The position numbers and the translations under genes were made by a program. A DNA stretch of 64,000 nt, from NCBI GenBank assembly GCA_020052615.1, contig JAGVOT010000128.1:175928-239927 (forward strand), read 5' to 3'. Below are positions 21,079 through 31,300 of the stretch, one piece after another. The notes beneath the pieces were generated by a model, which had not been told where the DNA came from, did no database searches, and was given only the letters and a program-made list of their open reading frames with translations. Origin of the DNA: Nitrospirota bacterium. Its GTDB lineage: Bacteria; Nitrospirota; UBA9217. The first letter of the stretch is position 1, and each line of letters opens with the position of its first letter.

Positions 21079-22909
21079 GCGGTCTTTCCTTTCCGCGGTT
21101 ACAGAGGAGGGTTATGGTGAAGGTCGTGCCCCTTTCCGAGCTGCTTTCTATGGCGATCCGCCCCCCCTGCTCCTCGATCAACCGCTTGGATATGGCCAGT
21201 CCCAGTCCGGTCCCCCCTGCCTTGGTCGTAAAAAAAGGCTGGAAGATCTTGTCCTGGACCGCGGCGTCGATCCCTTTCCCGGAATCGGACAGGAGAACGG
21301 TGACAGCGCACGCGGCCTCATCGAACGATGTCCTCAGGACCAGGGACCCGTGGCCAGGCATGGCATCGACGGCATTCATGAGGAGGTTCATGAACACCTG
21401 CCTGAGCTGCATCGGATCGGCGATGATCTCGGGAAGGTCAGGCGCGAATTCCCGTACGAGACTGATCATGCCGGAGACGCCCTTCGTGTGCATGCCGTTC
21501 TGCATCACCATCTGAGCGGCGGCATCAAGAACGGAATTCACGTCGGTTTCCATGAAATGAGGCCGGGGAGGCCGCGCGAAATTCAGCAGGCCCTTGATCA
21601 GCCCCTCGATGCGCTTGATCTCATCAATGACCTTGAAGAGAACGCCGCGGTCTTCCGGCAGGAGATAGGATTCAGCGGCAAGGGTCTCCATCGTCAGCTT
21701 GATGCCCGCCAGGGGATTCTTGATCTCGTGCGCCAGCCCGGCGGCCAGTTCACCGGTGGCCTTGAAATGCTCCGCCCGCTGAAACAGCTCTTCGGTCCGC
21801 TTTCGTTCCGTCATGTCCCGGTCGATCGCCAGAACATATTTGTGATTGTCGAACTCGAACATGCCGGCGCTGATCTCAACGGGGAACACCGTGCCGTCCC
21901 TTTTCGCATGATTGATCTCGGCGGTTATCCATTCTCCCTTCAATATCCGTTCGATGCGATCCTTCATCTGCTGCGCCGCCACGGGAGAGTCGAGTTCCCG
22001 GATGTTCATCGAGGTGAGTTCCTCCACCGTATAGCCATGCATCGCCGCCGCGGACCGGTTTGCGGAAACGATCTTGCCCGCGTGCTCCCCTTCGGCATCG
22101 AGAATGAATATTGCGTCTCCCGCGCTTTCGAACAGAAGGCGGTAGCGGCGTTCACTCTCCGTTATTTCCCTCAGACGATCGCGCAGCGCGCCGGCCATGT
22201 CGTTGAAAGCCACCGCCAGTTCCGCGAACTCGTTCTTCAGCCCGGCAATACGAAAATCCAGGTCGCCGGTCCGCAGACGCTTCGTTGCATTGAGAAGAAG
22301 CTGTATGGGAGACGCAAAGCTGTAAATAGTCGTGAAGCCGAATGCCGCGACCATCAGGGGGCCGCAAATGACAAGCACCAATACAATGAGTTCCGACCAC
22401 CGCATGTCCTTCTGGGAATCCTCGGTCCGTTCACTGAGCCCCTGGCTGGTCAGGATGATCATGGTGTTGAGCTTGCTGATGATCGAATCCCCGATGATGT
22501 TCGCCGTCTCCCGCTCCTCCCGAAATCGTCTGTCACTCGTGTCTATCGCCAGGGTCCTTGTCAACTGCTGATCGAACTGGCCTATCTGCTGCTGGAGATC
22601 GAGCAATTGTTCGGTAACGCTCTCCGTATGATGGCAATGAAAGCAGGCAGCGATCGCCGTTCCCATGCTGTTAACGCGTTCCGTCATGACCTCGATGCTT
22701 TCCGGATGTCTCGTGCTTTGCGAATACAGATCTTCCTGGACCTGGTGAACGTTCAGCAGGAGATGTTCCCTCTGGATCTCGACCTGGTGCAGCAAGATCA
22801 ATTCCTGCAAGCTCAGTGAAATGTGCCTGATCGAATAAAGGAGGGCGGCGCCGCCCGCGCTTGCGAGCAAAGCAAAGATGCTGACTATGATGAGTATCTT
22901 CTTTTTCAT
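21065..22909 (-). CDS. Sensor histidine kinase (periplasmic CXXCH domain-TM-HAMP-PAS-HisKA-HATPase)
   Basis: Two TM segments, CFHCHH in the extracytoplasmic loop, PAS, GLAHEIKNPLAGIKL H-box, FFTTKAGGTGLGLAIS; overlaps the NtrC gene. Confidence 0.9.
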   Translation of the reverse strand: MKKKILIIVSIFALLASAGGAALLYSIRHISLSLQELILLHQVEIQREHLLLNVHQVQEDLYSQSTRHPESIEVMTERVNSMGTAIAACFHCHHTESVTEQLLDLQQQIGQFDQQLTRTLAIDTSDRRFREERETANIIGDSIISKLNTMIILTSQGLSERTEDSQKDMRWSELIVLVLVICGPLMVAAFGFTTIYSFASPIQLLLNATKRLRTGDLDFRIAGLKNEFAELAVAFNDMAGALRDRLREITESERRYRLLFESAGDAIFILDAEGEHAGKIVSANRSAAAMHGYTVEELTSMNIRELDSPVAAQQMKDRIERILKGEWITAEINHAKRDGTVFPVEISAGMFEFDNHKYVLAIDRDMTERKRTEELFQRAEHFKATGELAAGLAHEIKNPLAGIKLTMETLAAESYLLPEDRGVLFKVIDEIKRIEGLIKGLLNFARPPRPHFMETDVNSVLDAAAQMVMQNGMHTKGVSGMISLVREFAPDLPEIIADPMQLRQVFMNLLMNAVDAMPGHGSLVLRTSFDEAACAVTVLLSDSGKGIDAAVQDKIFQPFFTTKAGGTGLGLAISKRLIEEQGGRIAIESSSERGTTFTITLLCNRGKERPRDQG

Positions 22910-23013
22910 CGTCGATAGCGGTCGTACAGGGAAGCTGGGCACCAGTGAATATGCGGAAGATTCTGCTGCATAATTATACAAGAGATTGCACTAGGTTCCA
23001 ACTTATTCTTGCA

Positions 23014-23460
23014 TCACGACATCAGCCTTCCCATGAGCGCGGGAATGGCGGTCTCCACATTCAGGGCCCGCTCCCCCAGGCTGACCGGCGTGAAGCCCCG
23101 TGAGGCCAGTTTTTCGATCTCGAAGGGAACAAACCCCCCTTCCGGCCCCACGGCAAGCGCTGCGGGACCGCGAACATTACGCGGACAGGAGGAGGCGCCG
23201 GGATGGGCCACGAGCGCGAGCGAACCTCTAACCATACCCGGAAGCTCGTCCTCGACAAATGACCTGAAGCGCTGCTTGAGCAGCACTTCCGGCAGCACCG
23301 TATCGCGGGACTGTTCGAGCCCCAGCACCAGCTGACGTTCGATCGCCTCCGGTGTCAGGAACGGGCTCTGCCAGTAGCTTTTCTCGACGCGCGCCGCGTT
23401 CATCAGGATAATGCGCATCACGCCCATCAACGGTCATCGAAAAGAGAACCCTTCGGGAAC
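23014..23460 (-). pseudogene. Truncated rsmE paralogue (C-terminal part only)
   Basis: NAARVEKSYWQSPFLTPEAIERQLVLGLEQSRDTVLPEVLLKQRFRSFVEDELPG...AVGPEGGFVPFEIEKL, highly similar to the C-terminal ~60% of RsmE at 41435-42142. Confidence 0.85.
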
Positions 23461-23494
23461 TGGATCGTCCCAAGCATCCCACAGCCATTATAGC

Positions 23495-25499
23495 TAACCC
23501 AAGTTCCGCAGTTAAAAAATCAATGTTTCGATAAATCAATAAGTTGATCTGCTTAAACCACAAAAGTCGGCACTACATTTCCGATGACCTTCGGTACGTT
23601 TGGAAGCGGCAGCTTCAATCTCTGAAGGAGTATTTTCAGTTCAGGCGGTGCGGCGCTGACCGTACGCAGTCTGATCTTTTTGTCTTTCGCGGGCAGCACC
23701 ACATCGAGCGATCTGATCTCACGCATCTCCTCCACAAGCTTCCTCGGCGCCGTGCCGAGGCCCGCGCATTCCATCCATTGCTGAAGAGTTCGCCACATTG
23801 CCAGGGCAAGAAAGCAAATAAGGATATGGGCCTCTGTGCGCTCTGCCGTATGATGATAGACCGGCCGCAACCCCAGGTCGCTCTTGGTGGTTCGGAAGGC
23901 GTCCTCTGCCTGAGTGAGCTGGATGTAGAGCTTCCAAAGCTCCTTCGGGTCGCTGCCGTGCCAGTTGGTGCGGAGAAGGTAACTGCCGCTCGTATGGAGC
24001 GCCCACTCCGTGCGCTCTTCCTGCTTCCTGATCGTGACCGCGAGACGCGGACCGTTTTCGGTCTGTCGTTCTTCCACGGAAACATCGAAGAGTGATGCTG
24101 CCCGGCTGTTTCGCTCAAGAAGTCGTCCGATCCGTCTTTCCACCTTTTGCCGGTCAGGCCTTTTGCTCTTCTCCGCGTTTTCCTTGAGCTTGAGAAGGCC
24201 CGTGTCCAGACGCGTGATAAACCGGCTCAAGATGGCTTGTTCCTTCTCCCGGCGTCCCTCTGAGCGGCAAAGAAGGAAGGTCTCGTTCGTGCCCTCCGGC
24301 GATGATGCAAACTTCACTTCAACTCCGGGTTAGACTTCCTCCCAACCCGACTCGGTGAGCTCTTGCTCAAACTTTCTGAGCATGGCTTTGGGAGTTCCGA
24401 CGATGTAACGGGCGTCTCTCGTTCGAAGCAGTTCGAGGTTCTCTTCGCTCACCATGCCCCGGTCCATGACCCACACGCGGTTGGCCTTGCCGTATTTGCC
24501 TTCCATGAGCTCGATGATGTCTTCGACGGTGGTCACGTCCACCCGGTTGCCGTCAAAGACTTCAAAGCCGATCGGCAGACCTTCTGAGCTGGTTACGAGT
24601 CCTATGCATACCTGTACGCAGTCGGGACGACTGTCTCTGCTGTAACCGCGCTTTGCCTTGGCATTGCGCTTGCCGCTGCCTTCAAAGTATGTTGAGGTGA
24701 CGTCGTAGATGAGAAAGTCGAAGGTCGTCCCGAACATTTCTCCGTATCGCCTTTGTAAATGCCGGCACAGGGCGTCCTTATGCGGAAGCAGCGCATCCAG
24801 GGCGCGATACAGCCGATCGTCGTTGATCTTCTCCGCAGGCACGCCCACAAGGTCATCAAGCGCGGTCTTCGCGTACCACGACTCGGCGATCTGAAGCTCC
24901 GACGAGGGGGCGCAAAACCGGGCAAGGGTAAGCACCGCGGCCATGATGGACCAGGAAATTTCCTCTCTGCCGGGAGGGATTTGTTCCTGGCAGAAGGCGG
25001 ATAGTCCAAGGCGATTCCACAACAGAAGCCCAAGATAGACGTCGCCGAAATGGCGCATCCGCTCAATGCTTACCCGCTTGATGTCCACGGTGGCCCATAA
25101 CGGCGCTTCATCTTCACGTTTGAAGAGATCCGGTTGCGGCTGAGGTTTCCCATCCAGGAACCTCCCGATGGCTTCCCATCCGATCCGCTCTTCCTTGTCC
25201 AGGCCGGGAAGTTTTCCGATCGTGGCGATAGTGCGCTGCCTCGGTCCTCTGGCTGTGCGGATAGTTTCTACCAGCGCCCACGATTTGTAATCGACTCCGT
25301 TCTTGGTCCGGCTGCGACGACGAAGGTACATTGCTTTTCCCTCTGGCAGCCAATATTACCAGATCAAAGATCGATTACAAGAGGGTGGTCGGCACTACAT
25401 ACGCATTTTAAAAGCTGCGCTCAAGTAAAATCAACGGGTTGATCTCCCAAGCGCGGGGAAAATAGTGAAAAATCGAATGCAACTGCGGAACTCGGGCTA
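23495..25499 (-). mobile_element. IS1634-like insertion sequence
   Basis: Terminal inverted repeats TAACCCAAGTTCCGCAGTT (23495-23513) and AACTGCGGAACTCGGGCTA (25481-25499), 17/19 match, bracketing a transposase. Confidence 0.8.
23553..25331 (-). pseudogene. IS1634-family transposase interrupted by one in-frame TAA (24330-24332)
   Basis: ORFs 24330-25331 and 23553-24317 are in the same frame and together read as one DDE transposase (IYDVTSTYFEGSG; QAEDAFRTTKSDLGLRPVYHHTAERTEAHILICFLAL). Confidence 0.85.
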
Positions 25500-25807
25500 A
25501 TGTTTAGGCTTCTTTCTGAACGCATTATTCAGAAAGAAGCTGGTTGGACTAAGCCGTTGTGCGCCACACCGCTATGGGATTTCAATTGATTTTGCAGTTT
25601 AAAGCGAAGTCCGCAGAGACGGCATTGGCAGGGGTGTGCGATTTGTTCGGGTGAAAAGCGGCGATTCCGGACTGCTCCGCAAGCCCCTTTCGTGAACGAC
25701 TATACAGGAAACGGGGCTTTTGGGCAATAGGATAGCGTTGCGAAGAACAGGGCTGTTTTCGAGAATGGGTGCCGGTACGAGCTTGTTCATTTCAGTACTT
25801 CCGGTAA

Positions 25808-27001
25808 TCATATTCGCGGCGGTCCTTTGCAGCGCGCGGGCCGCATGATCTCGGTCGCGCGCATCGAGCGTTCACCGCAGACGGGGCATTTGGCGACGTC
25901 GATGCCGGCGATCCTGAACAAGGTTTCCTGCCACGTCTCGGTCTTCTGCTCCGCCTTGTTGTGTCCGGTACAGGAGAGCAGTTCCCTGCACTGGTTAAGT
26001 TTCTTCCTGCGGCACCTGTTGCCCAACAAGCCGTAATGCCTGATCTTCACAAATCGGTCCGGCAGCACGTGAAGCAGGAATCGCCGGATGAACTCATCGG
26101 CGTCAACGGTCATGATCTTGCTCTTGTTGTTATCGGCATAGTCCCGCCACCTAAACGAGACCTCGTCGGACTCTGTTCTCACGAGCCGATGATTGCTGAT
26201 CGCGATCCGGTGGGTGTACCTGCCGAGATATTCAAGAACGCCCTTGGTCCCGTCGAACGGCGGTTTGCAGTAGACGACCCACTGTTTCTTGAATAGATCG
26301 GAGATCAGGGCACCCCACGCCGCAGGCTGCGCAAGATGGCTTACGACGCCGGGGTAAACAAGCTTGTTCTCGGCACGAAGCTTGTTCAGATAGGCAAGGA
26401 ACTTCCCCCGAAAGAGCTTCGACATCACCTTGACCGGGAGAAAGAAGTCATTTTTGCACGACTTCCATTTCCGTCCGCCCTTGGCCAAGCCACCGCCGGT
26501 GACGATGTTATGGAGGTGCGGATGGTCCATGAGATTCTGACCCCACGTGTGCAGGATCGAGATAAACCCGATGTCCGCGCCAAGATGTATCCGGGTTTCC
26601 GCAAGCTCGCTCAGGGTTTCTGAAACGGACTTGAACAGGATGCCGTAGAGGACTTCCTGATTCCGGAGGACGAGGGGATTCAGAAGATCGGGGAGGGTGA
26701 AGACGACATGGAAGTACGGGATGGGGAGCAGGTCTTTCTCCCGTGCCTCGATCCACTGCTCTTTCTTGAGGAACTGGCACTTGGGGCAGTGCCGGTTTCT
26801 GCAGGAGTTGTACGAGACCACCTTCGTACCGCAGTGATCGCACTCATTCACGTGGCCGCCCTGATCAGCGGTGCGGCAGGTCTCGATCGCCCGCATGGCG
26901 CGAAGACGATTTACGGGCATGGGATGGGCGCTCCGGTAAAGAGGCCCGTACCGGCGGAAGATGTCTGCAACCTCGATCTGTCCTCGGCCTCGCGTATTCA
27001 C
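25808..27001 (-). CDS. IS91-family transposase
   Basis: Zn-finger CDHCGTKVVSYNSCRNRHCPKCQ, HUH motif DHPHLHNIVTGGG, YLGRYTHRIAISNHR. Confidence 0.92.
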   Translation of the reverse strand: MNTRGRGQIEVADIFRRYGPLYRSAHPMPVNRLRAMRAIETCRTADQGGHVNECDHCGTKVVSYNSCRNRHCPKCQFLKKEQWIEAREKDLLPIPYFHVVFTLPDLLNPLVLRNQEVLYGILFKSVSETLSELAETRIHLGADIGFISILHTWGQNLMDHPHLHNIVTGGGLAKGGRKWKSCKNDFFLPVKVMSKLFRGKFLAYLNKLRAENKLVYPGVVSHLAQPAAWGALISDLFKKQWVVYCKPPFDGTKGVLEYLGRYTHRIAISNHRLVRTESDEVSFRWRDYADNNKSKIMTVDADEFIRRFLLHVLPDRFVKIRHYGLLGNRCRRKKLNQCRELLSCTGHNKAEQKTETWQETLFRIAGIDVAKCPVCGERSMRATEIMRPARCKGPPRI

Positions 27002-27025
27002 GACAGATGACCGCGCGTAGGTGAA

Positions 27026-27890
27026 CTAGGAAGCCTGGGGCGGGTTGGAGAGCTTGGGGTCCAGATCCAGGGGACTTACGACCTTGGCGAGGTTTTTCTT
27101 GCTTACGTGGAGGGATACCGTCGTCGTCCTGATCGATGAGTGGCCGAGCAGGACCTGAATCGTGTGCAGATCGACGCCGGCCTCCAAAAGGTGGGTGGCG
27201 AAGCTGTGACGAAGGGTGTGGCAGCTCGCGGGCTTCGTAATGGACGCTTCGCTCTTCGCACGTTTGGAACGTTTGGCGAATGGTGTCGATGGGAACATGG
27301 TCTTCCGGGCTGGTGTCTTTCGGAAAGAGCCAGTTCTTCGGCCGGTACTCTTTCCAGTAATCCCGCAGCGTTTCGAGGGCGACTTGCGACAACAGGGTGT
27401 GGCGGTCTTTGTTCCCTTTGCCCTGCTCTACGCGGATCAGCATGCGGGCGCTGTCGATGTCCGTGATCTTGAGTCTTGCCGTCTCGCTTATTCGTAGTCC
27501 CGCCGAGTAGGTCACCATGAGCATCACTTTTTGCTTGAGAGTGACCGTGGCGTCGAATATTTTCTGTATCTCGCTCTTGGTAAGGATTCTCGGAATCGAC
27601 TTGGTCGTCTTGGGATAGGGAATCCTGTCCATCGCCCAGCCTTTGCCGAGGGTGGTCTCATAGAGGAACCTGAGCGCGCTGTAGTTGATCTTAAGCGACG
27701 ATTGGGAAAGTTTTCGCACCTGGACAATCGAGAGCAGAAATGACTTTACGTCGCCTTCATTCAACTGATCGGGCGGTTTGTTGAAATACTTCTCTAAGTC
27801 TCGCGCCGCCGCATGATACATTACTTGTGTCTTCTCGCTCAGGTTCCTGAGCACCATGTCTCTTTGCATCTGTTCCCTGTACGTCTCCAT
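27026..27890 (-). pseudogene. Tyrosine recombinase/integrase, frameshifted near 27260
   Basis: N-terminal and core part in ORF 26865-27890 (TYSAGLRISETARLK...GKGNKDR); catalytic [33 protein letters not shown] in another frame (27026-27298). Confidence 0.8.
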
Positions 27891-28114
27891 TGCACAATCT
27901 CCTTCCGCTGAATCGAAATTCCAACGGCATGACGCCGCTGGTGATGCGAAAGAAGATTGTAAAACGATCAGGATTGTGCTGCAAGGTGCGTTCAGGAGAA
28001 TACCAATTGAGAATTGTGCGGAGGGATTGTAGCGAGGATCATTGAGAAACGACTAACACTGCCGCGCAGCGGCTTAGTTCAACGGTTCTTTAGTTGAATT
28101 CCAAATATTAAAAA

Positions 28115-28145
28115 GCCTCTCTCTTCATCAAACGAAGAGAGAGGC
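28115..28145. terminator. Strong hairpin terminator
   Basis: GCCTCTCTCTTC-atcaaac-GAAGAGAGAGGC with A-tract upstream and T-tract downstream on plus. Confidence 0.8.
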
Positions 28146-28341
28146 CACAAGGAATATTTTTTTGTTGGCTGGTTAATTGTTCATGCAGTGTATAGTCCCT
28201 GTGTTGGCTTATACCTTCTTGTCGTTCCGTCTCCTAACTGTCCAGAGAAGCTTTCTCTCCAGGCCCAGAGTGTGCCGTCTTCAGGGCGCGGCCGTCTGAT
28301 TCCTCCCGAATGCGTTGCACCGTTAGGAGCCGGAACGCAGG

Positions 28342-31300
28342 TTACGGAACGCAGGTTACGGTGCGATAACTCCACTCATAACCCGGTTGATACTGGGCTA
28401 CATCGGTACAGCTCAAGGCTACGCCATTTGGGCATGTGAACGCACTGTATGCATCTGAATTGCATGTATCACTGGGGCAAATTTCGTAGTCTTCACCGTC
28501 ATCACAAGCATCCCATGCACCATAGATATCACCCGACACGTTAAAGGTCGCTGTCACGGTGGTATCGGCATTCATGATCACAATGCACGACGGATTGGTT
28601 CCGCTGCACCCGCCGCCGGACCAGCCTGCAAACGTAGCGGTCGCATCAGACGCAGCAGTGAGCGTCACCGCTGAACCCAGAGGAAAGCCGTTTCTGCAGT
28701 TCGTGCCGCAATTAATGCCGGCGGGGCTGCTTATCACTGAACCGGTCGTTCCCGTGCCTGCCCTTGTTACAGTCATTAAGCGTCCGTTTCCGGTCACCAG
28801 CGCTGGTGTAAGCCTGTCTGTTGTCGTTCCATCTCCCAGCTGCCCGTAATAGTTATATCCCCAGGCCCATAAGGTGCCGTCCGACTTCAGGGCCATTGTG
28901 TGCACCTCCCCTGCCGCAACCGAAACCCAGGTATTTCCTGTGCCTATCTGAACAGGAGCGCTCTTATTGACTGTGGTTCCGTCTCCCAACTGCCCGTTAG
29001 CGTTATATCCCCAAGCCCATAGCGTACCGTTCGACTTCAGGGCCACTGTGTGAAACATCCCTGCGGCAGCCGAAACCCAGGTATTTTCTGTGCCAACCTG
29101 AACAGGAGAATTCTTAGTGACTGTTGTTCCGTCTCCCAGTTGCCCGAAATTGTTAAGTCCCCAGGCCCATAGGGTGCCGTCCGACTTCAGGGCCGCTGTG
29201 TGAAACATCCCTGAGGCAACCGAAACCCAGGTATTTTCTGTGCCTATCTGGACAGGAACGGTCGTGCCCTCTCCCCAGGACCATAAGGTGCCATCCGACT
29301 TCACGGCCACTGTGCGTGAGAACTCTGCCGCAACCGATACCCAGGTATTTCCTGTGCCTATCTGGACGGGAGCGCTCTTATTGACTGTGGTCCCGTCTCC
29401 CAACTGCCCGTAATTATTCCTCCCCCAGGCCCATAACGTGCCGTCCGACCTTAGAGCTACGGTATGAGCCCACCCTGCCTCAATTGAAACCCAGGTATTC
29501 CCTGTGCCTATCTGGACAGGAACGCTCTTATTGGCCGTTGTCCCGTCTCCCAGCTGCCCGTAATTGTTAAGTCCCCAGGCCCATAATGTGCCGTCCGACT
29601 TCAGGGCTATGTTGTGAGACTGCCCTGACGCAACCGTAACCCACGTACTTCCTGCGCCTATTTGAACGGAATAGATCTTATTGGCTGTTGTCCCGTCTCC
29701 CAATCCGTAACTGTTGTACCCCCAGGTCCATAATGTGCCGTTTGACTTCAGGGCCACGGTGTGCGACGATCCGGCCCCAAATTGCGAGTATACAGGCGTT
29801 GGCGGGGTTGACGTTGTCGCACTGACCTCATTCGTGTACGCCGAATAGCCAACACCATTATAGTAAGCCCGTACCCTGTAGTAATAACTCGTATTCTGCA
29901 GTAATCCCTTGCTCGCATAGTTCGTTACATTCGGCCCGACTATGGCAATCGGGACATAGGTGCCTGACGCGCCGGTCTTGCGCTCAATCACGAAATTGGT
30001 CTCATTGGTTGAGAACTCCGACCAGGTCAGATTGACCTGAGTAGCTGAAGCAGTTGCGGCCGTGAGGTCTGCGGGAGCCACAAGAACGACGCAAGTTACG
30101 GTGCGATAAGCCCACTCCCAACCCGACGGATACGTGACAACATCAGTACAGCTGAAGGCTGCGCCATTTGGGCATGTGAACTGGCCAACTGGATCTGAAT
30201 TGCATGTATCACTCGGGCAAATTTCGTAGTCTTCACCGTCATCACAAGCATCCCATGCCCCGTAGATATCACCCGACACGTTAAAGGTCGCGGTCACGGT
30301 GGTATCGGCATTCATGATCACAATGCACGACGGATTGGTTCCGCTGCACACGCCGCCGGACCAGCCTGCAAACGTAGCGGTCGCATCAGACGCAGCAGTG
30401 AGCGTCACCGATGAACCCAGAGGGAAGCCGTCTCTGCAGTCCGTGCCGCAACTAATGCCAGTGGGGCTGCTTGTTACTGAACCGGTCGTTCCCGTGCCTG
30501 CCCTTGTTACAGTCAGCATGCGGCCATTGCCGGTCGCCGGTGTTGGTATAGTCTTTCCTGTTATCGTCCCGTCGCCTAACTGGCCATTCTCGTTACCCCC
30601 CCAGGCCCACAAGGTACCGTCTGACTTCAAGGCCAAGGTGTGATACGTTCCTGCCACGATTGAAACCCAGGTATTCCCTGTGCCTATCTGTACAGGAGCA
30701 CTCTTATCGACTGTCGTACCGTCGCCTAACTGACCAAACTGGTTAGCACCCAAAGCCCACAGCATACCGTTTGACTTCAGGGCAACTATGTGATCAGACC
30801 CTGCCGCGACCGACGTCCAGGTACTCTCTGAGCCTATCTGTACAGGAGCACTCTTATTGACTGTCGTACCGTCGCCTAACTGACCAAACTGGTTGGCCCC
30901 CCAGGCCCACAGCGTGCCATCCGACTTCAGGGCCACGGTGGTGAGATAAAACGCTCCAACCGAAACCCAGGTATTCCCTGTGCCTATTTGAACAGGAACC
31001 GTCTTTCCGACCGTTGTGCCGTCGCCTAACGAACCAAAACCGTTAAAACCCCAGGCCCATAACGTACCGTCCGATTTCAAGGCCATCGTATAACTAAACC
31101 CGGCTGAAATTGAAACCCACGTACTCGCCGCGCCTATCTGTACAGGAGCGTTCTTATTGTCCATTGTACCGTCGCCTAACGGACCTCTCCCCCAGGCCCA
31201 TAACGTGCCGTCCGACTTCAGGGCCACGGTGTGAGCCCACCCTGCCGCAATTGAAACCCAGGTATTCCCTGTGCCTATCTTTACAGGAGCAGGCTTATCG

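Larger units (their letters stand above)
25507..28083 (-). mobile_element. IS91-like element with accessory tyrosine recombinase (approximate limits)
   Basis: HUH transposase plus recombinase; flanked by inverted 21-mers GTTGGACTAAGCCGTTGTGCG (25543-25563) and its inverse (28063-28083), 18/21; strong hairpin at 25508-25540. Confidence 0.55.

Noticed and set aside
20816-22819. 667-aa plus-strand ORF
   Set aside because: Completely antisense to the heme-motif histidine kinase; no recognisable domain.
23460-25510. Target-site duplication for the IS1634-like element
   Set aside because: Sequences just outside the IRs do not form a convincing direct repeat; no TSD claimed.
25599-25811. 70-aa ORF downstream of the IS91 transposase
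   Set aside because: Probably translation of the IS91 terminal non-coding region.
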